Source of the DNA: Chitinophagaceae bacterium
Lineage (GTDB): Bacteria; Bacteroidota; Bacteroidia; Chitinophagales; Chitinophagaceae
Assembly (NCBI GenBank): GCA_025360525.1
Contig: JANYCA010000017.1
Location: 1-34,105 of the forward strand
Length of the DNA: 34,105 nucleotides
Direction of reading: 5' to 3'
The position numbers were made by a program, and so were the translations under genes. Shown piece by piece: positions 1-6,302 of the stretch (the first letter of the stretch is position 1; each line of letters opens with the position of its first letter). The notes under the pieces are model-generated. The model saw only the letters and a program-made list of their open reading frames with translations. It was not told the origin of the DNA and searched no databases.

Positions 1-81
1 TTTTTGGACAAGGCTTGTTGAAACCCCTAGTACTTCTGCCGTGTCTTTTATGTTTGCAGCCCTTCTTACGTCTCTTTTCAT
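1..81 (-). CDS. Partial small helix-turn-helix protein (N-terminus only)
   Basis: A minus-strand reading frame starts at an ATG at 81-79 and is open to the window edge. It gives 27 residues, beginning MKRDVRRAANIKDTAEVLGV and ending STSLVQK. The stretch IKDTAEVLGVSTSLVQK looks like a DNA-binding helix-turn-helix (helix, GVS turn, recognition helix). It is divergent from the XRE regulator at 190, so both could share the control region between them. Only the first residues are visible, so the family cannot be named; a chance ORF is still possible. Confidence 0.45.
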   Translation of the reverse strand, partial: MKRDVRRAANIKDTAEVLGVSTSLVQK

Positions 82-110
82 TTGGATTTTCGGTTTTTTT
101 TGTTTTATTT

Positions 111-159
111 TATTGTCCTCTATAACAGGACACAAATATTGTCTCATTTTTTGACAATA
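111..159. promoter_or_regulatory. Operator-like inverted repeats between two divergent HTH genes
   Basis: TATTGTC occurs at 111-117 and again at 137-143. The second copy faces its complement GACAATA at 153-159 over a 9-nt spacer. TGTCCT at 114-119 also faces AGGACA at 127-132. Overlapping dyads immediately upstream of an XRE-type regulator are what an autoregulatory operator looks like. That the XRE protein binds here is inference. Confidence 0.45.
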
Positions 160-189
160 CCAAAAAATGAAACAAAATCTTTTAATAAA

Positions 190-696
190 ATGGAAAATAC
201 TTTTTCCACAAATGTGGATTACTTACGGAAGCGGGATAGTTTAACGCAAGCTAAACTTGCTACTGCTTTGGGTTTAAAGAGAAACACGGTATCTAATTAT
301 ATAACTGGACATTCTCAGCCAAATATTGAAACAATTTTAAAACTTGCTTCATTTTTTAGCATAAGTGTAGATGAATTGCTAAATGTAGATTTGCAAAATG
401 TCCACCTAAATGAAAATAACGGAGATTTAAAAGAGAAGAAAAATGTCCACCTAAATGTCCACCCTAATGTCCACCTAAATGAAGATATTGAAGATTTTAA
501 GGTAAAGAATAAAGCGCCTTTAAACACTGATAATACAGCAATTAAAGACCGTTTAATAGATGGCTTACAGGCCCATATAGATACACTGCAAGCCCAGGTA
601 CAGTTTTTACAAAACCAGCTAGAAAACATGAAACACGATCCACAGGAAAAGAAGGAAACTCAATACACGCCCAGACAAGAGGCTAAGTCGGCTTAG
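190..696 (+). CDS. XRE-family transcriptional regulator with NVHL repeats and C-terminal coiled coil
   Basis: A 168-residue protein from the ATG at 190; the frame is open further upstream but that part is low-complexity and runs through the dyads. Residues about 8-62 form a Cro/C1-type HTH: a T-Q-A-K-L-A helix, then LKRNTVSNYITGHSQPNIE and a third helix ending SISVDELL. A linker repeats the unit N-V-H-L/P (about residues 69-97). The end (IKDRLIDGLQAHIDTLQAQV and onward) is a leucine-zipper-like coiled coil, probably for dimerisation. It sits beside dyads that may be its own operator and a divergent small HTH gene, an arrangement typical of prophage or mobile-island control regions. Its targets are unknown. 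Confidence 0.75.
   Translation: MENTFSTNVDYLRKRDSLTQAKLATALGLKRNTVSNYITGHSQPNIETILKLASFFSISVDELLNVDLQNVHLNENNGDLKEKKNVHLNVHPNVHLNEDIEDFKVKNKAPLNTDNTAIKDRLIDGLQAHIDTLQAQVQFLQNQLENMKHDPQEKKETQYTPRQEAKSA
397..481 (+). repeat. Short in-frame tandem repeat (AATGTCCACC units) in the XRE gene
   Basis: AATGTCCACCT occurs at 397-407 and 442-452, AATGTCCACCCT at 454-465 and AATGTCCACCT again at 466-476. The last three copies are nearly contiguous. They encode Asn-Val-His-Leu/Pro units in the linker between the HTH and the coiled coil. Such repeats change length by slippage, so linker length may vary between strains. Confidence 0.7.
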
Positions 697-990
697 CTTT
701 AAGGGTAGCACACTGTACCCCATTATTCAAGCCAATAATGCCCTACATACAAACAAAATCGAAGATACTAACCCATACCGGCCTAACTACATGAAACCTC
801 ACTCCCAAAGCGAACCTCTTTTAACCTCTCTTACCTGTTTCGTTTTATTTTGCCTACATTTAAGTTTTGGCTGTAACGCCCACTAGTTGTGCATTTTTCG
901 CACTTTTTTTACTATTAATTATTGCTCTATTTCATTTTACCCCCCTTATAATTCGAACAAGAAAGAAATCAATCAAAAAAAAAAAATAAA
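697..990. other. Intergenic region, nothing recognised
   Basis: About 290 bases between the XRE gene and the lipocalin-like ORF. Only frames shorter than 25 codons are present. It ends in a run of 12 adenines at 975-986. No terminator, tRNA or convincing promoter was recognised. Confidence 0.5.
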
Positions 991-1392
991 TTGGTAGGTA
1001 CATGGAGGCTGATTGAGTACACTGACTACGATACCATCGACCATACATGGACACATCCTTATGGTGTTCATCCAAAAGGATTTTTTACTTATACAACCAA
1101 CGGCATCATTAACTTAAATGGTTCAGCAGAAAAGCCATTAAACATTCCGCCTGATTCTGAATATATTAAACCCATCACATTAGGAGCAGTTTTAGATAAT
1201 GCGTGGGGCTACTTTGGGACCTACTCTGTTGACAGTATTAATGCAGTGGTAACACACCACGTTAAAGGAGGTTCCGTAATAAGTTATATTGAAACTGATC
1301 AACATCGGCAATTCATTATTAGAGGAGACACTTTACTAATTGGTGACCCAACATTTAAAGCTGGAAAAAGAGTATTGATAAGGGAAGAGTAA
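991..1392 (+). CDS. Lipocalin-like domain protein, start uncertain
   Basis: A 133-residue product resembling the lipocalin-like (Lipocalin_5) family: it opens VGTWRLIEYTDYD, continues HPYGVHPKGFFTYTTNGII and then alternates beta strands. The ligand and role are unknown. The only available start is TTG at 991, and that codon is also the Leu of the conserved L-V-G-T-W opening. There is no ATG in any frame for about 190 bases upstream, and the gene sits right after a 12-A homopolymer. It therefore has either a UUG start or a lost N-terminus. No signal peptide is encoded. It stands alone; the next gene is 500 bases away. Confidence 0.6.
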   Translation: MVGTWRLIEYTDYDTIDHTWTHPYGVHPKGFFTYTTNGIINLNGSAEKPLNIPPDSEYIKPITLGAVLDNAWGYFGTYSVDSINAVVTHHVKGGSVISYIETDQHRQFIIRGDTLLIGDPTFKAGKRVLIREE

Positions 1393-1462
1393 AAAACCTT
1401 TTCGATAAAGCAGCTTGGCTTGAAACCAGATTTTGCAGTAGGCCTTTTTTAGACAAACTGTC

Positions 1463-1483
1463 AAAATGCAATAGCATTTTTTT
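1463..1483 (+). terminator. Candidate intrinsic terminator after the lipocalin-like ORF
   Basis: AAAATGC (1463-1469) pairs with GCATTTT (1474-1480) over an AATA loop and is followed by more T. The stem is 7 bp but AT-rich, so it is modest in strength. Confidence 0.45.
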
Positions 1484-1565
1484 ATATTGTTTGTAAAAAA
1501 TAATACCTGTTTATCAATCATTTAAGTTACTAAAATCCAACTGCTTTGCAGTAGAGATTTTATTC

Positions 1566-1593
1566 AATGAAGTCAAAAGGGCTTCATTTTTTT
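1566..1593 (+). terminator. Intrinsic terminator, no gene directly upstream
   Basis: AATGAAG (1566-1572) pairs with CTTCATT (1582-1588), followed by a T run to 1593. It lies about 170 nt beyond the lipocalin-like stop codon. It is either a second terminator for that gene or the end of a small RNA. Confidence 0.55.
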
Positions 1594-1748
1594 CTACCGA
1601 AAAATCTGGGTTAAACCTTTGGTGTTAATCTCCTGATACATTTTATTTCTCCTGCAATTTTACCTAAGTAACTTATCTTTTATAAACATCTCATGATGGG
1701 GAATGTATTTCCCAGTAAATATTTTTTTAACGCCAATTGCTCAATCTT

Positions 1749-1777
1749 AAGTATGTAAAATACATGGCATACTTTTT
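1749..1777 (+). terminator. T-tailed hairpin in the gene-free region
   Basis: AAGTATG (1749-1755) pairs with CATACTT (1768-1774), followed by T to 1777. No gene ends nearby. It could also act as an operator-type dyad upstream of the gene at 1899. Confidence 0.35.
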
Positions 1778-1898
1778 CGATATTTTTCACTGAACAAATA
1801 AGTTAACGAAGTAACTGATGGTAAGGCTTATGAACACTTTTGTTATAGTTAAAAAAATCGAGCATTGTGTAAATAATTAAAAAATAAAATCATAAAAA

Positions 1899-2408
1899 AT
1901 GAGCAATAATTTAGATTTAAACCACGATGAAGCAATAAGCAAATTGAAAGAATTGGTAGAGGAGATAAATGTTTGTTTGTTCTGCACCGATCTTAAAACT
2001 GATGATGGTGCTACCTGTCGGCCAATGTCAGCGATAAAAGTTTGCGACCAGGGAAACATCTGGTTTTTTAGTGAAAAGGATAGTCAAAAAAACAACGCCA
2101 TTGCTGCCGATAAAAACGTGCAGCTTTTTTTTTCGCATCCTGCAAAGAGCAGTTACTTAGTAGTAAACGGTGAAGCAGTGATCATTTTAGATAAAGCAAA
2201 AATAGAAGAGCTATGGACACCCGTTGCAAAAATTTGGTTTAAAGATGGAAAAGAAGATACCAACATTTCCATCATTAAGGTAACACCAACAACTGCTTAT
2301 TACTGGGATACCGATGGAAACAGGATGATAAACTTTTTAAAAATGGTAGCATCGGTTGTTACAGGAAATAATTTAGTTACTGGCAACCAAGGAACTATTA
2401 CGGTTTAA
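1899..2408 (+). CDS. Pyridoxamine 5'-phosphate oxidase-fold (general stress protein type) flavoprotein
   Basis: A 169-residue protein of the split-barrel PPOX fold, in the 'general stress protein 26' style. Family landmarks are CLFCTDLKTDDGATCRPMSA near residues 27-46, then GNIWFFSEKDSQKNNAIAAD and VQLFFSHP. The C-terminal SIIKVTPTTAYYWDTDGNRM matches the family's closing strand. These proteins bind FMN or F420-like cofactors; the substrate of this branch is not known. It opens the stress-related gene run, with a 45-codon basic protein 12 nt downstream. The start ATG at 1899 is the only good one. Confidence 0.85.
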   Translation: MSNNLDLNHDEAISKLKELVEEINVCLFCTDLKTDDGATCRPMSAIKVCDQGNIWFFSEKDSQKNNAIAADKNVQLFFSHPAKSSYLVVNGEAVIILDKAKIEELWTPVAKIWFKDGKEDTNISIIKVTPTTAYYWDTDGNRMINFLKMVASVVTGNNLVTGNQGTITV

Positions 2409-2420
2409 AAAATTAGACTA

Positions 2421-2558
2421 ATGGCGACGATAAAAAAAAATTCCTTGGTAAACAATATCAATAAAAAAAAGAAGGCAGGTACTTCTAGATCCAAAGGTAA
2501 ATCAACCATTAGCGAAAAAGCCTTTGCTGATATGAAAAAAAATTGGGGTGAAAAATAA
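2421..2558 (+). CDS. Small basic protein of 45 residues
   Basis: The frame starts at the ATG at 2421, 12 nt after the PPOX-fold gene, and encodes 45 residues. It is rich in Lys, Ser and Asn with no predicted membrane segment. The C-terminal part (STISEKAFADMKKNWGEK) resembles small Lys-rich proteins found beside stress genes in related Bacteroidota, from memory only. Lysine-rich character suggests nucleic-acid binding, which is inference. It is likely co-transcribed with the gene before it. Confidence 0.6.
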   Translation: MATIKKNSLVNNINKKKKAGTSRSKGKSTISEKAFADMKKNWGEK

Positions 2559-2736
2559 AAACCCACATATTTTTTAAGTGCATCATGCAGAAACGCTTTG
2601 CAAAATAAAATAATTCAGGTTAATATGAATCAACTTATGTAACCAACTATATTATACAGCTAGTTAGGATAAGCATAAACACAAAAAAAATTATCAGTAA
2701 TAATAATAATCATAACCAATTTAAACAAAGAGAAAA

Positions 2737-3195
2737 ATGGAAAACGAAAAAACAGTAAAAGTGTTAAATACACTCATCACCATCAACAACGATAGAATTG
2801 AAGGTTACGAAACAGCAACCAAAGAAACCGAAGAGCAGGATTTAAAAACATTATTCGCACAGCTTTCTGCCACCAGCCAAAAATGTAAACAGGAATTAGA
2901 AGCAGAGGTTAAAAAACTTGGAGGAGAACCAGCTGAAGGCACAAAAACAACAGGTAAGTTCTTTCGTGTTTGGATGGATGTAAAAGCTGCTCTAACAGGC
3001 AAAGATCGCAATTCAATTATTAATTCTTGTGAATATGGGGAAGACGTGGCAAAAGACACGTACGAAAAGGCACTGGAAAATGATGTAGAAAACCTGACTG
3101 CCGAACAACAGACTATGATAAAGGCACAGCATACTTTACTAAAAGCCGACCACGACAAAGTAAAATCAATGAGAGATTTAGTAATGGCCGACTAA
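2737..3195 (+). CDS. PA2169-type four-helix-bundle protein (DUF2383)
   Basis: A 152-residue protein matching the DUF2383 / PA2169 family throughout. It opens with a helix containing VLNTLITINNDRIEGYETA, followed by a second helix with E-E-Q-D-L-K-T-L-F, a central LGGEPAEG turn, FFRVWMDVKAALTGKD and a long final helix ending DHDKVKSMRDL. Carboxylates and His in the helices give a ferritin-like look, but metal binding is not established. The family is commonly found among general stress genes, as here. A strong 16-bp hairpin lies just downstream and may end or stabilise its transcript. Confidence 0.9.
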   Translation: MENEKTVKVLNTLITINNDRIEGYETATKETEEQDLKTLFAQLSATSQKCKQELEAEVKKLGGEPAEGTKTTGKFFRVWMDVKAALTGKDRNSIINSCEYGEDVAKDTYEKALENDVENLTAEQQTMIKAQHTLLKADHDKVKSMRDLVMAD

Positions 3196-3209
3196 TAAAA
3201 ATCATTATC

Positions 3210-3247
3210 AAAGAATAGACATAAAAATTTATTTATGTCTATTCTTT
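3210..3247 (+). terminator. Perfect 16-bp hairpin downstream of the DUF2383 gene
   Basis: AAAGAATAGACATAAA at 3210-3225 pairs perfectly with TTTATGTCTATTCTTT at 3232-3247 over a 6-nt loop. The 3' arm ends in TTT. It works equally well on both strands. It sits 15 nt after the DUF2383 stop and 16 nt before the DUF6496 start, so it could terminate, attenuate or protect one half of the transcript. Confidence 0.65.
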
Positions 3248-3262
3248 AAAACAAAGCGAATA

Positions 3263-3424
3263 ATGAAAATGAAAAAAATAAGTGTTACTCAAAAAAAAGT
3301 AGCAAAGGTGATGCATGAATTTAAAGAGGGCGAACTACATATTGGTAAATCCGATACGATGGTAACAAACCCAAAACAAGCAATTGCCATTGCACTGAGA
3401 GAAGCTGAAAAACGTAAAAAATAA
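3263..3424 (+). CDS. DUF6496 small protein
   Basis: A 53-residue protein from the ATG at 3263. It carries the DUF6496 pattern: V-A-K-V-M-H-E-F-K-x-G-E-L then G-K-S and the closing QAIAIALREAEKRKK. The function is unknown; homologues sit in stress gene neighbourhoods. The pterin dehydratase start follows 6 nt after its stop, which suggests one transcript. Its length fits the family. Confidence 0.8.
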   Translation: MKMKKISVTQKKVAKVMHEFKEGELHIGKSDTMVTNPKQAIAIALREAEKRKK

Positions 3425-3430
3425 ACCATT

Positions 3431-3676
3431 ATGTGGAAAGAAGAAAACAATCAACTGCAACGCAGTTTTGAGTTTAAGGACTTTGTAGAAGCTTTTACGT
3501 TTATGACTAAGGTAGCTTTTGCAGCCGAAAAAATGGGTCACCATCCCAATTGGAGTAATGTGTACAACAAAGTAGATATACAACTATTTACACACGAAGC
3601 CAAAGATAGCATTACCGAAAAAGATATAAAACTTTCAAAGGAAATAGACAAAATCTTTAATAAAGAAAAATTATGA
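3431..3676 (+). CDS. phhB: 4a-hydroxytetrahydrobiopterin dehydratase (pterin carbinolamine dehydratase)
   Basis: This enzyme dehydrates 4a-hydroxytetrahydropterin so that the pterin cofactor of aromatic amino acid hydroxylases can be recycled. The 81-residue protein has the family core: F-E-F-K-D-F-V-E-A-F-T-F-M, then VAFAAEKMGHHPNWSNVYN with the active-site His pair, then VDIQLFTHEA and the C-terminal TEKDIKLSKEID helix. It is slightly shorter than the usual 95-110 residues at the N-terminus. Its stop overlaps the start of the FMN reductase by 4 nt (ATGA), indicating translational coupling. No phenylalanine hydroxylase gene is in the window. Confidence 0.9.
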   Translation: MWKEENNQLQRSFEFKDFVEAFTFMTKVAFAAEKMGHHPNWSNVYNKVDIQLFTHEAKDSITEKDIKLSKEIDKIFNKEKL

Positions 3677-4245
3677 GACACATTGCTATCATTTCCTCCA
3701 GCGTTAGAGAAGGGCGAAAAAGCCATAACGTTTCGCTATACTTTCAATCGTATTTACAAGAAAATAAATTAGCCACTACCGAAATTTTGGATTTAAAAGC
3801 CTACCATTTTCCCGTCTTTGAAGGCACTTTAAAAACATTGATTAATCCAGCGGAAAATGTTCTTGAATTTGCCGAAAAGATTAAATCATCCGATGGAATT
3901 ATCATTGTTACACCGGAATACAACGGTGGCTATCCTGCCAGTTTAAAAAATGCTATTGACCTGCTGTACGAAGAATGGAAACACAAACCGATTGCAATAG
4001 TTACCGTTTCAAACGGGCCCTTCGGCGGTAGCCAGGCTTTGGTATCACTTCAATTCACACTTTGGAAAATGATGGCATGGACTATTCCTGCTATGTTTTC
4101 TGTACCAACGGTAGATAAAGCTTATGACGAAAATGGAAAAGCGATGGATAAATCTAACTCCGACAAACTTGCTGCAGTTTTTATAAAAGAATTACTCTGG
4201 TGTATTGAAGCCGACAAGGCACCTCAACATCAGCTAGCCTTATGA
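3673..4245 (+). CDS. NADPH-dependent FMN reductase family protein
   Basis: A 190-residue flavodoxin-like reductase. The phosphate-binding loop ISSSVREGRKSHNVS (about residues 7-21) holds FMN phosphate. TPEYNGGYPASLKNAIDLL (about 76-94) is the family signature near the isoalloxazine. Relatives reduce quinones, azo dyes or chromate with NAD(P)H; the natural substrate here cannot be told. The gene starts inside the last codons of the pterin dehydratase gene and is followed 25 nt later by the aldehyde dehydrogenase, so it belongs to a redox operon. Confidence 0.88.
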   Translation: MRHIAIISSSVREGRKSHNVSLYFQSYLQENKLATTEILDLKAYHFPVFEGTLKTLINPAENVLEFAEKIKSSDGIIIVTPEYNGGYPASLKNAIDLLYEEWKHKPIAIVTVSNGPFGGSQALVSLQFTLWKMMAWTIPAMFSVPTVDKAYDENGKAMDKSNSDKLAAVFIKELLWCIEADKAPQHQLAL

Positions 4246-4270
4246 TTATTATATTCTAAAAAACAAAATC

Positions 4271-5653
4271 ATGTCAATACAAAGTACCAATCCTGCAACT
4301 AATAAAGTAGTTAAAACATTTGAAGAAATGTCTGAAACTGCGGTTGATCAATCCATTGCAAAATCAGTTGAAACATTCGCATCGTGGAAAAAAACAGCTT
4401 ACTCAAAAAGGGCTGAGCTATTACACAATGTGGCTGGTTTGTTGAGGAAGAAAAAGAAAGAACTTGCTGAATTGATCACCCTTGAAATGGGTAAGTTAGT
4501 TGCACAGGCTGAAGGAGAGATTAAATTGAGTGCAGAAATCTTTGATTATTATGCCAACCATGCGGAAGCATTTTTAGCGGATAAAATTTTAAATCCGGTT
4601 CATGGACAGGCATTGGTAAGACATAGTCCGATAGGTGTATTACTCGGTGTACAACCTTGGAATTTTCCTTTCTATCAGGTTGCCCGTTTTGCAGCACCCA
4701 ACATAATGGTGGGTAACACCATTCTAATTAAACATGCTTCAATTGTTCCGCAATGCGCCATTGCCATTGAGGAAATTTTTACAGAAGCAGGTGCCCCAAT
4801 TGGGCTTTACACCAATCTGCTTATATCCGGAAAAAGAGCATCGGTCCTTGTAGCTGATAAAAGAATAAAAGGCGTATCGCTTACCGGTAGTGAGGCTGCA
4901 GGTGCAAGTATTGCGACAGAAGCTGGTAAGCATTTAAAGAAATCTGTTTTAGAATTGGGAGGCAGTGATGCATTTATTGTGTTGGATGATGCAGATATTG
5001 ATAAAGCAGTGGAATGGGCTGTGGTAGGCAGAATCAACAACAATGGCGAATGTTGTATTGCGTCAAAAAGATTTATTGTAGTTGAGAGTATAGCTGATGA
5101 GTTCTTTGAAAAATTTAAAAATAAACTAGCTGGCTTGGTAATCGGTAACCCGATGGAAGCAGGCACACAATTAGGGCCATTAAGCAGCGAAGAAGCTGCG
5201 GTTAAAATAGCCGATCAGGTAAAGAGAGCAGAGGCTGGAGGCGCTAAAATTATATTGGGAGGCAAAAGAATGGAGCAACCGGGCGCCTATATGGAGGCTA
5301 CTTTTATCACCAATATGCTGCCGGATAACCCTGTGTACTACGAAGAGTTTTTTGGTCCTGTTGCAGTTCTTTTTAAAGTTAAAAATGAACAGGAAGCTAT
5401 TGATTTAGCCAATGATTCTCCATTTGGTTTAGGTGGCTCGGTATTTACAAAAGATATAGAAAGAGGCATACGGGTAGCCGATCAAATTGATACAGGAATG
5501 GTTTTTATTAATCACCCAACATGGACGCAAGCCGATTTGCCTTTTGGCGGTACCAAAGGGTCAGGTTATGGAAGGGAACTTTCTGAGTTGGGGATGTATG
5601 AATTTGTAAATAAAAAACTTATCAGGATTAGTGAATTAAGCGACCCCTTTTAA
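4271..5653 (+). CDS. NAD(P)-dependent succinate-semialdehyde-type aldehyde dehydrogenase
   Basis: A 460-residue member of the aldehyde dehydrogenase superfamily, closest in style to the short succinate-semialdehyde dehydrogenases of the YneI/Sad type. Visible landmarks are oxyanion Asn131 in VQPWNFP, general base Glu228 in LELGGSDAF, and catalytic Cys262 in NNNGECCIASKRF, where a second Cys (261) precedes it. EEFFGPVAVLF and the C-terminal PFGGTKGSGYGREL are also typical. It oxidises an aldehyde to an acid using NAD(P)+. Its place among stress genes suggests detoxification of reactive aldehydes, an inference. The ATG at 4271 gives the normal family length. Confidence 0.9.
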   Translation: MSIQSTNPATNKVVKTFEEMSETAVDQSIAKSVETFASWKKTAYSKRAELLHNVAGLLRKKKKELAELITLEMGKLVAQAEGEIKLSAEIFDYYANHAEAFLADKILNPVHGQALVRHSPIGVLLGVQPWNFPFYQVARFAAPNIMVGNTILIKHASIVPQCAIAIEEIFTEAGAPIGLYTNLLISGKRASVLVADKRIKGVSLTGSEAAGASIATEAGKHLKKSVLELGGSDAFIVLDDADIDKAVEWAVVGRINNNGECCIASKRFIVVESIADEFFEKFKNKLAGLVIGNPMEAGTQLGPLSSEEAAVKIADQVKRAEAGGAKIILGGKRMEQPGAYMEATFITNMLPDNPVYYEEFFGPVAVLFKVKNEQEAIDLANDSPFGLGGSVFTKDIERGIRVADQIDTGMVFINHPTWTQADLPFGGTKGSGYGRELSELGMYEFVNKKLIRISELSDPF

Positions 5654-5783
5654 TTTCGGTTTCAATAAAAAAGTAATTAAAACTAAATACTATGATACGT
5701 ACTGCAAAAGCGCATTGGTCTGCCAATTTGAAAGAAGGCAAGGGCAAACTAACAACGGCAAGTAATATTCTAAATGAAACAAA

Positions 5784-5958
5784 TTCAGAACTCCTGAATT
5801 ATCGCAAATAAAAATCCATGCTTTTCATTTTTTGTCCAGGCAACTGAGCCCTGAATAAGCATCGTTGCATCGCCCTCTTGTACTTTTGGACATATAGCAG
5901 CACTTTCAATTTGCGAACTACTCTTTAATTAATAAGCAAGGGTAAGGTATTCTGAAGC
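5784..5958. mobile_element. MITE-like 174-bp insertion with nested inverted repeats inside osmC
   Basis: The ends are imperfect inverted repeats: TTCAGAACTCCT at 5784-5795 against AGGTATTCTGAA at 5945-5956 (10 of 12). Inside are TCGCAAAT (5802-5809) with ATTTGCGA (5909-5916), and TGTCCA (5833-5838) with TGGACA (5887-5892). It encodes no protein. No target duplication is obvious. It contains a 24-nt word (5860-5883) that recurs inverted at 25476-25499. It is probably a non-autonomous mobile or extragenic repeat. Confidence 0.65.
5860..5883 (-). repeat. Copy 1 of a dispersed 24-nt repeat word
   Basis: Read on the minus strand this contains GTACAAGAGGGCGATGCAA followed by CGATG. The copy at 25476-25499 on the plus strand matches 23 of 24 bases, including a perfect 19-mer. 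This copy lies within the element that splits osmC. Confidence 0.7.
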
Positions 5959-6302
5959 TATAGTTATAAAACCCGGTTTGAAGATGGAGCAGCGGGAATA
6001 AACCCGGAAGAATTATTGGCCGCTGCACATGCCGGTTGCTTTACGATGGCTGTAGTGGCCATGCTTAGTCAAAAGAATATTATTCCAACACCCTTAAACA
6101 CAGAGGCAATTTTAACAATGGAAGGTTTGAGTATAACAAAAATTCATTTGTCCATTACGGCTTCGGTACCGGGTATGAATGCTGATGATTTTACTACGGT
6201 AACAAAAGAAGCTGAAAAAAATTGTTTGATTTCAAAAGTATTGAGCATCCCAATAAGTTCTGAAGCCCATTTCAACATCGGATAGGAATTTTTTTTAAGA
6301 TT

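Larger units (their letters stand above)
1393..1898. other. Gene-free stretch with several hairpins
   Basis: No coding frame looks real here. The region carries T-tailed hairpins at about 1463, 1566 and 1749. Two further dyads lack T tracts: ACTGC/GCAGT at about 1540-1552 and GGGAA/TTCCC at 1699-1713. Small non-coding transcripts ending at these hairpins are possible but unproven. Confidence 0.4.
5692..6285 (+). pseudogene. osmC: OsmC-family peroxiredoxin gene split by a 174-bp insertion
   Basis: OsmC reduces organic hydroperoxides with two redox Cys. The N-terminal piece (5692-5811) reads MIRTAKAHWSANLKEGKGKL and on to ILNETN, then runs into a stop at 5809. The rest resumes in the same frame at 5959 with YSYKTRFEDGAAGINPEELL, followed by AAAHAGCFTMA (first redox Cys) and EKNCLISKVL (second redox Cys), ending at 6285. 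Joining ILNETN to YSYKTRF restores the expected sequence, so 5785-5958 is an insertion. It is 58 codons long but carries stops, so an intact OsmC cannot be made. Both flanking fragments are otherwise undamaged, pointing to a recent event. Confidence 0.85.

Noticed and set aside
5692..5811. A stand-alone 39-residue protein
   Set aside because: It is the N-terminus of OsmC cut by the insertion, shown by exact continuation at 5959.
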